From NCBI GenBank assembly GCA_022414725.1, contig CM039463.1, positions 81,045,420 to 81,109,419 on the forward strand: DNA of 64,000 nt. Reading direction: 5' to 3'. The DNA comes from Microglena sp. YARC (lineage: Eukaryota; Chlorophyta; Chlorophyceae; Chlamydomonadales; Chlamydomonadaceae). The stretch's first letter is position 1. Each line of letters starts with the position of its first letter. The position numbers were made by a program, and so were the translations under genes. Positions 31,001 through 43,459 of this stretch are shown piece after piece. Under the pieces are notes generated by a model. The model was not told the origin of the DNA and did not search any database. It was given only the letters and a program-made list of their open reading frames with translations.

Positions 31001-34000
31001 TCAATACACACTTTATCCTCTAACTAATGTGTGCACATGGTAATGCCCTCTTTTTACAACAAATGCCAATGCTCTCTATTTACGGCAAATGCCAGTGCCC
31101 TTTTCCTACCCTAGTGAGCCTCACAATCAAACTTCAGAGAAACAACGTCGTAAACAAACGTCATCAGCTCACAACCTGATCTACAAATTTAACAATCCTG
31201 AATGCGCCTCGCGTCCTTCTGTTTACACCGACACCAAGGACATCGCTGCGTATGGAACAGCAGCTCTGCTAGCCGTCGGTGCTGCTGCCGTAGCTGTCCA
31301 ATGGAAGAAGATCAATCAAACTCCGTCACACACGTCATAAACTCACAACCTGATCTACAAACTTAACATCCCTGAACACACCTCTCGTCCTTCAGCTGAC
31401 ACCGACACCAAGGGCATCGCTGCGTATGGAACAGTAGCTCTGCTAGCTGCTGCTGCTGTTGCTGTCCAAGGCAAGAAGATCAATCAAACTCTACAAACAA
31501 ACATTATGTACTCACAACTTGATCGACAAACTGAACATCCCTGAATTCATCTCACGTCCTTCAGTTGACACCGACACCAAGGACATCGCTGCATATGGAA
31601 CAGCTGCGCTGCTGGCCGCTGGTGCTGCTGCCGTCGCTGTGCAAGCAAAGAAGATCCGGGACTCAGCTACCATTGTGGACCTGTACAACCAGATTGTGGA
31701 CCTGGGGGATCCCACCACTCTGACCAGTGACATTGTTGCGGGCGTGGGCTCTAAATATGGCATCAACCTCCAGAAGGAGGAGCTGGATGGGTTGCAGCGT
31801 GTGTACGGGGAGTACCTATCATGTGTCATCCCAAAAGGAGACACGCAGCTGATGTGCGTGACAGCAGGGGACAGGGGGGGAGGGGGGGGGGGGGGGGGGG
31901 GGGGGGGCATCGTTGCGGGCGTGGGGTCTAAGTATGGCATCAACCTCCAGAAGGGGGAGCTGGATGGGCTGCAGTGTGTGTACGGGGAGTATCTATCATG
32001 TGTGTCATCCCAAAAGGAGACACGCAGCTGATGTGCGTGACAGCATGGGAAAAGGGGGGGGGGGGGGGGGGTAAAGTGTTGCGGGCGTGGGCTCTAAATA
32101 TGGCATTAACCTCCAGAAGGAGGAGTTGGATGGATTGTAGCGTGTGTACGGGAGTACCTGTCATGTGTCATCCCAAAAGGAGACTCACAGCTGATGTGCG
32201 TGACAGCAGGGGGGTGGGGGGTGGGGGGGGGGTTGTTGCAGGTGGGGATCTAAATATGGCATCAACCTCCAGAAGGGGGAGCTGGATGGGCTGCAGTGTG
32301 TGTGCGGGAAGTACCTACCACGTTTCATCCGAAAGGAGACACGCAGCTGATGTGCGTGATAGTGGGGAGGGGGTGGAAGGGGGGGGAGGGAGGGGAAGGG
32401 GGGAGTACTTGTCAGAGAGGCAGGAGGAGGGGGTGGTAATCTCAATGAATGGTTATGTCTAGTTAAATGCCGTGAAGCGTGCTGTACTTTTCGACCTACA
32501 CTACTCATACGTTTGGACATACATATGAGTATACATTTAAGAGAGAAATAAACATACTTATGAATATATGTATGAATGTATGAATGTATGATCATACGTT
32601 CATATGTCGGCCCAACCCTAGTTATGTCAATAGAAGTAAAGATCTCTCTAAGAAAACAACTAAGAAACATCGATCACCACATGGGTTGTGGGTAGGTGAA
32701 TTGTTACTTTATTGCAGATGCTACTTAAATGCTGCTTGAAACAATGGAAGCTTTGTTTTTCCAAAAATAGTAATATTAAATATTAACATTAAATTCGGCT
32801 TTGGGCTGTGGGGGTGATGAGCCTCAGAAGCTAATGGCGTTTATGTCTATAAATGGTAGTCTCAGTAGGGCTATGAACTTATCATGGAACTAAGAAACGC
32901 CAATCACTGCATGTTGTCCGCTGCAGGGGTTGGCCCCAGTGCAAGCAAACGGGCTGGCCCCATCAAGCTCACGCCTCATGATAAGGCGTTTATAATATCT
33001 GTGTATTTATTTATTTACTTATCTACGCCGCAGGGGTGATGAGCCTCAGAAGCTGGTGGTTTCATGTCTATAAATGGTAGTCTCAGTAGGGCTATAATCT
33101 TATATTGGAACTAAGAAACACCAAGCACCACATGTTGTGCGCTGCAGGGGTTGGCCCCAGTGCAAGCAAACGAGCGGATCCCTCTCAACCTCACGCCTTG
33201 TGTTAAGTTGTACCGGTATTATTTATTTGTTTACGCAGGGGTAACGAGCTTTATAAGCTAGTGGTGTTCATGTCTATGAATGGTAGTTTCGGTAGAGCTG
33301 TAAAGTTATCTTGAAACTAAGAAACACCAAGCACCATCCGTTGTGCGCAGCAAGGGTTGGCTTCAGTGCAAGCAAACGAGCGGATCCCCCTAAACCTCAC
33401 GCCTTTTGATAAGTTGTACCGGTAATATTTATTTATTTATTTATTTATTTACGCAGGGGTACTGAGCTTTATAAGCTGGTGGTGTTCATGTCTATGAATG
33501 GTAGTTTCAGTATAGCTATACACTTATCTTGAAACTAAGAAACGCCATGCATCATCTATTGTACGCTACAGGGGGGATGAGCCTGATAGGCTGATTTATT
33601 GATTTACATTTGATCCTCACTGATTGATTTATTGATTTACATTAGATCCTTACTAATTCATTTACATTTGATCCTTACTGATTAATTTATTGATTCACAT
33701 TTGATCCTTACTGATTGACTGATTGGTTTACATTTGATCCTAACTGATTGGTGTATTGATTTACATTTGATCCTTACTGATTGATTTATTGGTTTACATT
33801 TGACCCTAACCGATTGATTTATTGATTTACATTTGATCCTAACTGATTGACTGATTGGTTTACATTTGATCCTAACTGATTGATGTATTGATTTACAATG
33901 CAGGGGGGATGAGCCTGAGAAGCTGATTGCTTTCATGACAGCATTGGGGCTGACAGATGAGCAGGCTGCTCCAATGCATTTGGAGATTGGGGCCAAGTTC

Positions 34001-34861
34001 TACCGAGACGGCTTTGAGTCAAAGAGCAGGACGCTGCAGAACTTGAACCGCAGGGTGGGTGGTGGTGGCTGTGGGTGGGTGGGTGGCGGCGCTAGCTGGT
34101 GCCTTGGTGTTGGGTTACGGAGGGCTTGGGTATGGCTGGGAAGGGGAGGTTGAACCGCGTGGGTGGTGGTGGCTGTGGGTGGGTATGGGTCAAGGCCTTG
34201 CTTTTTTGGTCAGGGCAAAGGCTAACCCTGTAGAGGTTTTGGAGGTTGTTTCATAGTGCCAGCAACTTCTCCTCCACTGAAGTACAGTTATGATATGCTG
34301 CAGTGTGGAGGGACAGTGCAGGCTGGGTGGTGATGGCGCTAGCTGGTCCTCAAATTATGGGGGATGAGGCAAGGCATGGATCCTCACAATATATGCATTC
34401 CAACATGTGTGTATGTGCGTGTGTTCGAGATTCACATTTTATAATTTTGCATGTGTGCATGTGTGTCTGAGCATGTGTCTTGTCCTCAATCATGTGTCAT
34501 CAATCATGTCTCCACCTCCTGCAGGCCTTTCAGCGCCTTATGTCTGTGTCCTTAATCGTGTGTCATCAATCATGTGTCATCAATCATGTCTCCACCTCCT
34601 GCAGGCCTTCCAGCGCTTTGTGTACGTGTCCTCAATCATGTGTCACCAATCATGTATTCTCCCCCTGCAGGCCTTTCAGCGCCTTGTGTACGTGTCCTCA
34701 ATCATGTATGTGTGTGTGAGCATTCATGCGTGTGTGTGTGTGAGAGAGAGAGGGCATTCATGCATGTTATGTGTGTGTGTGTGAGCATTCATGCGTGTGT
34801 GTGTGTGAGAGAAAGAGAGGGCATTCATGCATGTTATGTGTGTGTGTGTGAGCATTCATGC

Positions 34862-34894
<33 letters not shown>

Positions 34895-34936
34895 GGCATT
34901 CATGCATGTTATGTGTGTGTGTGTGAGCATTCATGC

Positions 34937-34969
<33 letters not shown>

Positions 34970-36434
34970 GGCATTCATGCATGTTATGTGTGTGTGTGTG
35001 AGCATTCATGGGTGTGTGTGTAAGGCCATTCATGCATGTTATGTGTGTGTGTCCGTGCCATTTGTGTGAATGCCATTAAAATTCAAAATCTCCTCCTCCT
35101 GCAGGCCTTCCAGCGCCTTGTGTATGTGTCCTCAATCATGTTTGGTGACCAGAGGGCTTCTGTGCTGACTCCTTGGGGCCAAAACTTTAAGCTGACTGAT
35201 GCCCAGCTCTTTGTGGCTCGTCGCGACAATGCCAAAGCCATTTTCAAGTCACAGCTTGAGGCCCGTGGTCTCGGATTCCCTGCTGATAGGTGGGTGCATG
35301 GTGTACAGATGAGGAGAGGGGAGAAAACTTGATGTGGGCACCACCCACCCAAGACACTCCCTCCCTCTGAATCACCCACTCACTCACCCACCACACCCCC
35401 TCACACTCACCCCCCCCCCCACACACAAAAAAAATCAATTTTCGAGTCACAGCTGGAAGCCTGTGGCCTCGGATTCCCTGCTGATAGGTAGGGAACGGCA
35501 ATATCATATCATGTCATCATACGATATCATATGAAGACGGCAGTCTGACTAGGCTGAAGTTACCATTTATATACAATATCATATGATGCAATACTTGCCT
35601 TTGGTCAAAATCAATGAGACCTAGGAACAACTGAACCTTCATGCGCTGCAGGAGACCCAGGCACAGATGAAGCTGATAAATCCCCCCCCCCCCCCCACAC
35701 ACACACACACACACACACACAATCACACACACAATCACACATACACAGTTTTTATCTCTTGCTCTATCATGTGCACCCATCTCTAACATATCCGCCTAAA
35801 CTGTCCAAGCCCCCCTTCATGTGCTGCAGGAGGCCCAGGTGCAGCTGAAGGTGATGGATGAGAGTGGTCTGGTGATGCCTTTTTGGCGAAACATGCTACC
35901 TCAGTAAATTCCTTTCTACGGTCTCCCTTTAATGTCCACGTTCTGCTATGGTGAATCGGCCTGACAAGTCGTTCCTCCCCCTCCCCCAACACCATCAAGG
36001 ACAATCCCACCCTCTCAGCCACCCACTCAACCACCCATTTAGTCACCAACTCAACCACTCACTCAACCACCCATTTAGTCACCAAATCAACCACTCACTC
36101 AACCACCCACTCCCCACTCCCCCAACAGGGCCTTCCTTCAGGAGCTGCGAGAGAAACAGACACAGCTAAAGCTGATGGATGAGAGCGCAGAGGAGGTGGC
36201 TAAGGAGTGCTCAATGGCCCATGTAGAGGTCATGCTGCGACGTGCAATGGATTGCATCAAGGGAACAGGTGAATGGTGGGGGGTGGAGAGGGAAGAGGGG
36301 GCAGCTGAAACTGGTGGATGCGAGTGAAGAGGAGGTGGCTAAGGAATGCTCCATGGCCCATGTAGAGGTCATGCTGTGACGTGCAATGAATTGCATCAAG
36401 GGAACAGGTGAATGGTGGGGGAGGTGGAGAGAGA

Positions 36435-36476
<42 letters not shown>

Positions 36477-39034
36477 GGTGTGAGGGAAAGGGCGGAGAGG
36501 GGAGAGGGGGGCAGCTGAAACTGGTGGATGCGAGTGCAGAGGAGGTGGCTAAGGAATGCTCAATGGCCCATGTGGAGGTCATGCTGCGACGTGCGATGGA
36601 TTGCATCAAGGAAACAGGTGGATGGTGGGGGGGGCGGAGGGGAGTGGTCGTGAGGTAGGGGTCTGGCAGGGGATGGGGCTGGGGGGAAAGGGGGTAGTGA
36701 TTGGATTTTTGCCACCGGGCAAGTCCCGAGACCGAGATTCTGCCGGTGGGGCCACACACACACACACTCGCCCCCCACACTCACTCACTCCACCACCACA
36801 ACCACCTCCACCACCACCACCACCCCTGGCAAGCAAGTCCCGAGATGCTGCCGGTGGGGCCACACACACGCACGCTCGCCCCCCACACTCACTCACTCCA
36901 CCACCACAACCACCACAACCACCTCCACCACCACCACAACCACCCCCGGCAGGCAAGTCCGAGATGCTGCCGGTGGGCCACACACACACACGCTCGCCCC
37001 CCACACTCACTCACTCCACCACCACAACCACCCCCACCACCACCCCCGGCAGGCAAGTCCCGAGATGCTGCCGGTGGGGCCACACACACACGCTCGCCCC
37101 CCACACTCACTCACTCCACCACCACAACCACCACAACCATCTCCACCACCACCACCACCACCCCCGGCAGGCGAGATGCTCCCGAGAACCACCACAACCA
37201 CCTCCACCACCACCACCACCTCCACTCCACTCCACTCACCGCCCACACACAGTAACTCCACCACCACCACCACCACCCGCTCGCCCCCCACCTCACACAC
37301 TAACTCCACCACCACCACCCCCGCCAGGCAAGTCCCGAGATGCTGCTGGGGCTTGCGCGGTTCTGAAGGAGGTGCTCAACTACTCGCGCCAGCTTTCCGC
37401 ATTGGCGGGTGACGAGTCCCTTATCCCCGGCCTGGGGCCCGTGAACATCCATGGCAGTGTCCTTCTAGACCCGGCGCATAGCAAGGCCAGGGAGCTGCGG
37501 GAGCTGTTCAAGACGTTCTTGGATTACTATCTCACAGCTGCTGGAGAGTTCACTGAGGAACTGGTGGCTGACACCAAAGACATGCAGGTCAGTGCCCTAC
37601 CTCTCCCCTACCCAGCCCCCCTCTTCCCGCCCCCTCCCTCTCCCCTCAACCCTCCCCTGTTCACCCCCACCCCCACCCCTCTACAAGCCATGTACTATGA
37701 CAATCGTCATGGGCAGGCCAGTGTTCACTGAGGCTCTGGTGGTTGACACCAAGGACATGCAGGTCAGTGACCGGCCTCTCCCTTATCTACACACACACTC
37801 TCCCCGCACCCTCCCCCCCCCCCTCCCCTCTTTACCCCCACCCCCCTTATAGTGCATGACGATTGCCATAAGCCGGCCAGTGTTCACTGAGGAACTGGTG
37901 GCTGACACCAAAGACATGCAGGTCAGTGACCTACCTCTCCCCTACCCAGCCCCCCTCTTCCCGCCCCCTCCCCTCCCCTCAACCCTCCCCTGTTCACCCC
38001 CACCCCCACCCCCCCTATTTCCATGTACTATGACAATCGTCATAGGCAGGCCAGTGTTCACTGAGGCTCTGGTGGTTGACACCAAGGACATGCAGGTCAG
38101 TGACCGGCCTCTCCCTTATCTACACACACACACTCTCCCCGCACCCTCCCCCCCCCTCCCCTCTTTACCCCCACCCCCCTTATAGTGCATGACAATTGCC
38201 ATAAGCCGGCCAGTGTTCACTGAGGAACTGGTGGCTGACACCAAAGACATGCAGGTCAGTGACCTACCTCTCCCCTACCCAGCCCCCTCTTCCCGCCCCC
38301 CTCCCCCTCCCTCAACCCTCCCCTGTTCACCCCCACCCCCACCCCCCCTATTTCCATGTACTATGACAATCGTCATAGGCAGGCCAGTGTTCACTGAGGC
38401 TCTGGTGGTTGACACCAAGGACATGCAGGTCAGTGACCGGCCTCTTCCCTTATCTACACACACACTCTCCCCGCACCCTCCCCCCCCCTCCCCTCTTTAC
38501 CCCCACCCCCCTTATAGTGCATGACAATTGCCATAAGCCGGCCAGTGTTCACTGAGGAACTGGTGGCTGACACCAAAGACATGCAGGTCAGTGACCTACC
38601 TCTCCCCTACCCAGCCCCCCTCTTCCCGCCCCCTCCCCCTCCCCTCAACCTCCCCTGTTCACCCCCACCCCCACCCCCCTATTTCCATGTACTATGACAA
38701 TCGTCATAGGCAGGCCAGTGTTCACTGAGGCTCTGGTGGTTGACACCAAGGACATGCAGGTCAGTGACCGGCCTCTCCCCTATCCACAGACGAACACTCT
38801 CCCCGCCCCCGCCCCCTCCCCTCCCCTCTGCACCCCCACCCCCCTTATAGTACATGACAATCGCCATAAGCCGGCCAGTGTTCACTGAGGATCTGGTGGC
38901 TGACACCAAGTACATGCAGGGGAGTGTCCTACTTCTCCCCTCCCCACCCCACCCCTCCCCTTCCCTCCCCTCCAACATGCACACACTCCCCTCCCCTCCC
39001 TTCCCCCCTTCCCCTGACCATCCCTTCCCCCCAT

Positions 39035-39112
<78 letters not shown>

Positions 39113-40593
39113 TTATTTCTACCGTGTGTGCCCATCTCTGACCCATTAGCCATAACCTGCCTTGCACCCCCCTACAGGCTTTCATGTGTATCCCTCCTCT
39201 CCCCCTCCCTCCCCTCACCCCACCTCACCTCACTTCCCTAATTATCTCACTCTACCATGTGCACCCATATCTGACCCCCCCCCCCCTCTCTTACCCACCT
39301 ACCACCCGTCACGTCCCCCCCCCCACACAGACACAAACACTAACACCACCCGCCCCCCCCCCCCCCACTCACCAACCTACCAACCCTCACGCCCCACAAA
39401 CACACTCACCACCTGCTCCCCCCCCCACACACACACACACTCACCCACCCACCTACCAACCATCCCCCCCCCCCCCCCCCCCTTCACACACACACACAAA
39501 CACCAAACGCTCCTCCCCACCCACCCACTCACGCACGTGCCACCCATCACGACCCCCACACCCACACACCACCCGCTTACCCATTACCACCACCACCACC
39601 ACTCCCAGGCCATCATGTGCATCCCAGCTAGGGACGCCTCCTACCTCCAGGACGAGGTATCAGCTGGGCTGTACAAGGAGCTGCTCCGTGCTGAAGTGTT
39701 GAGCAAGCGGATAGATGAGGCACCAGCCACTGTGCTACAGGCCTTGTGTCAGAAGGTGAGAAGGTGGTGGTGGTGCAGGTGGTGGTGGGTGTGGGTTGAG
39801 GTGGTAGTGGTGGGTGTGGGTGGAGGTGGTGGTCCGTTGCACAGTGTCCAGGTCAACACGCGGTGATAGCGCAAGGTGTTGAGCACTGCTCCGTGCTGAA
39901 GTGTTGAGCAAGCGGATAGATGAGGCACCAGCCACTGTGCTCCAGGCCTTGTGTCAGAAGGTGAGAAGGTGGTGGTGGTGCAGGTGGTGGTGGGTGTGGG
40001 TTGAGGTGGTAGTGGTGGGTGTGGGTGGAGGTGGTGGTCCGTTGCACAGTGTCCAGGTCAACGCGCGGTTATAGCGCAAGGTGTTGAGCAGTGCTGCGTG
40101 CTGAAGTGTTGAGCAAGCGGATAGATGAGGCACCAGCCACTGTGCTACTGGCCTTGTGTCAGAAGGTGAGCAGGGTTCTACATTTTATCAAATTGGTCAG
40201 CGCTTAAAGCGCACAAACGTCAAATTGGTCAGCGCTTTACAATACTAAAAGCTCAAAAACTGCGTGCAGCGACCACAGGGGGTTGAAATAACTGCGCAAA
40301 ACGCGCAGTGGGGCTCAAAAAGCGTGCGCGAAATTGCGCTGCGACTGTGCTACAGGCCTTGTGTCAGAAGGTGAGTCCCTAACTAGATGCCAGTGTCTTG
40401 TTTTTTAGAATTCAAGGGCGTCTTTTGCCCTAAACGTGCACACCTGAGGGTCGCACGGGGGTCACACCTGGGTTGCACAATTGGCGACCAGTCGCACTCA
40501 AAAAAACTGGTAGATGGCTTAAAGTATTTGATTTATAAAAGATGGTTTCTGACTGGCTGGCTGTTTCTTGGTTCTGAATTAATTGTGTATCTT

Positions 40594-40630
<37 letters not shown>

Positions 40631-41196
40631 GCTGCCTAACTTGGTCTTTCTTAATAATAACTTATTAATGTATGGTGCGCTTTTCCCCTGAGGCCGCCAT
40701 GGAGCTTTACAAGGACATGTTGGAAGTGGATGTTGATCTATATCACTATATGTACACAGTGACCCTAACCCTACCTTGTCTCTTGCGAAGGTGCACTTCT
40801 CCCCTGAGGCAGCCATGGAGCTGCACAAGGACATGCTAGGAGTAGATGTTGATGTATATGTGCACCATATGACCCTAACCCTACCTTGTCTCTTGCAAAG
40901 GTTCGCTTCTCCCCTGAGGCAGCCATGGAGCTGCACAAGGGCATGCTGGAAGTAGATGTTGATGCATATGTACACCATGACCCTAACCCTACCTTTTCTG
41001 TCTCTTGCGAAGGTTCGCTTCTCCCCTGAGGCAGCCATGGAGCTGCACAAGGAGCTTTACAAGAACAAGCTGAAGAATGTGTTGGAAGCTAAGCAGGTTC
41101 TGAGTGACGCCGATGAGGCTGACCTGGCGCGAGTGCGACGCATCCTGTGCTTGACTAATGAGGTGGCGCAGAAGGTGGGTGGAAGGACAAAGGGGT

Positions 41197-41248
<52 letters not shown>

Positions 41249-41566
41249 ATCCTTTACAAGAACAAGCTGAAGAATGTGTTGGAAGCTAAACAGGTTCTCA
41301 GTGGTGCTGATGAGGCTGACCTGGCGTGAGTGCAACGCATCCTGTGGCTTGACTAATGAGGTGGCGGAGAAGTTGGGTGGGAGGACAGGGGGGGAGGGGG
41401 GGGGGGGGGCAGGGCGCATCCTTTACAAGAACAAGCCGAAGAATGTGTTGGAAGCTAAACAGGTTCTCAGTGGTGTTGATGAGGCTGACCTGGCGCGAGT
41501 GCAACGCATCCTGTGCTTGACTAATGAGGTGGCACAGAAGGTGGGTGGGAGGACAGGGGGGGGGAG

Positions 41567-41619
<53 letters not shown>

Positions 41620-43119
41620 ACATCCTTTACAAGAACAAGCTAAAGAATGTGTTGGAAGCTAAGCAAGTTTCTCAGTGACGCTGATGAGGCCACGACCTGG
41701 TGGGAGTGCGATGCATCCTTTGCTTGACTTATGAGGTGGCGCAGAGGGGGGTGGAAGGACAAAGGGAGGGGGGGGGGGGGGGGGGGGATACACAATTTAA
41801 CAACTATTTAAGTCAGCACGGTATTAAAAATTAAAGCCTTTGGTATACTGAATTACTCACCATCTTCTGCGATCAGGGCCAGCTAGATGTTGCGGGGAAG
41901 AACTTGGGTGCTGTGATCATTGCCATGTATGACCTAGGCATCAAAGCTGTACATTCCTTCCCTAAACTCTAAAACCTTAAGTTAACTGAACAATACAACA
42001 TTGTTTGTTTGTTTTTTTGTTTCACCACCAGTGCACACCCCCACCCCCTATAACCCTATGCACCATCTTCTGCAATCAGGGCCAGCTAGATGTTGCGGGG
42101 AAGAAGTTGGCTGCTGTGATCAGTGCCATCTACAACCTGGGCATCACGGCCGTGTATTCCTTCAAAAAACGCTAAAACCTTTGTTTAACTGAACAATACA
42201 CTATCTTCTGCAATCAGGGCCAGCTAGATGTTGCGGGGAAGAAGTTGGGTGCTGCGATCAGTGCCATCTATGCCCTAAGCTTCACGGCTGTGTTTTCCTT
42301 CCCTGAACTCTAAAACTTTAAGTAAACTGAACGGTACACCATTCTCTGCAATCAGGGCCAGCTAGATGTTGCGGGGAAGAAGTTGGGTGCTGTGATCAGT
42401 GCCATGTATGACCTAGGCATCAAAGCTGTGTTTTCCTTCCCCAAACTCTAAAACCTTAAGTTAACTGAACAATACACCATTGTCTGTTTGTTTGTTTCAC
42501 CACCAGTGCACACCCCCACCCCCTATAACCCAATGCACCATCTTCTGCAATCAGGGCCAGCTAGATGTTGCGGGGAAGAAGTTGGGTGCTGTGATCAGTG
42601 CCATCTACAACCTGGGCATCACGGCCGTACATTCCTTCCGAAAGCGCGAAAACCTTAGTAAAAACTGAATAATACACCATGTTCTGCAATCAGGGCCAGC
42701 TAGATGTTGCGTGGAAGAAGTTGGGTGCTGTGATCAGTGCCATCTACAACCTGGGCATCACGGCCGTACATTCCTTCCGAAAGCGCGAAAACCTTAGTAA
42801 AAACTGAATAATACACCATGTTCTGCAATCAGGGCCAGCTAGATGTTGCGGGGAAGAAGTTGGGTGCTGTGATCAGTGCCATCTACGACCTGGGCATCAA
42901 CGTAGTTCCCGAGGGAGAGCTTGTCCGATTAGACAAGACCATGAAGGACCTGCGACTGGACAAGGACGTGGCTGTGATGGTGGTAAAGAAGGTCACCATT
43001 GAGAAGTTCCGCAGCTACATTAAGGAGGTGCAGAAGGCGGCGGAGGCCCAGGACCAGAATCAATGCGCCCAAGTGATGAAGAATTTGGTTCAGTTTAACG
43101 CATTGGTAAGTGCCCCCCC

Positions 43120-43150
<31 letters not shown>

Positions 43151-43423
43151 GCACACACACACGTACACGTACATACGCACACACTCATGCACACAAATAC
43201 GCACACATGCACATACAAACATACTTGCATACACTCATGCACACATACACACACATACACATACACCCTCAAGACACGGATGTGGCTGTGGTGGTGGTGA
43301 AGAAGGTCGCTATCGAGAAGTTCAGCAGCTACATTTAGGAGGTGCAGAAGGCGGCGGAGGCCCAGGACCAGAATCAATGTGCCCAAGTGATGAAGAATTT
43401 GGTTCAGTTTAACGCATTGGTAA

Positions 43424-43459
<36 letters not shown>

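Noticed and set aside
36556..37731. 391-aa open reading frame on the plus strand
   Set aside because: Mostly His/Pro/Thr from CCACCACCAC and CACACA tracts; only its tail (37328-37587) is real, as TIC110 exon 7.
40676..41012. Additional TIC110 exons made from the exon 9 copies
   Set aside because: Each copy has an acceptor-like end but no matching donor and stops resembling the exon after HKDML or HKGML; including them would add non-conserved sequence.
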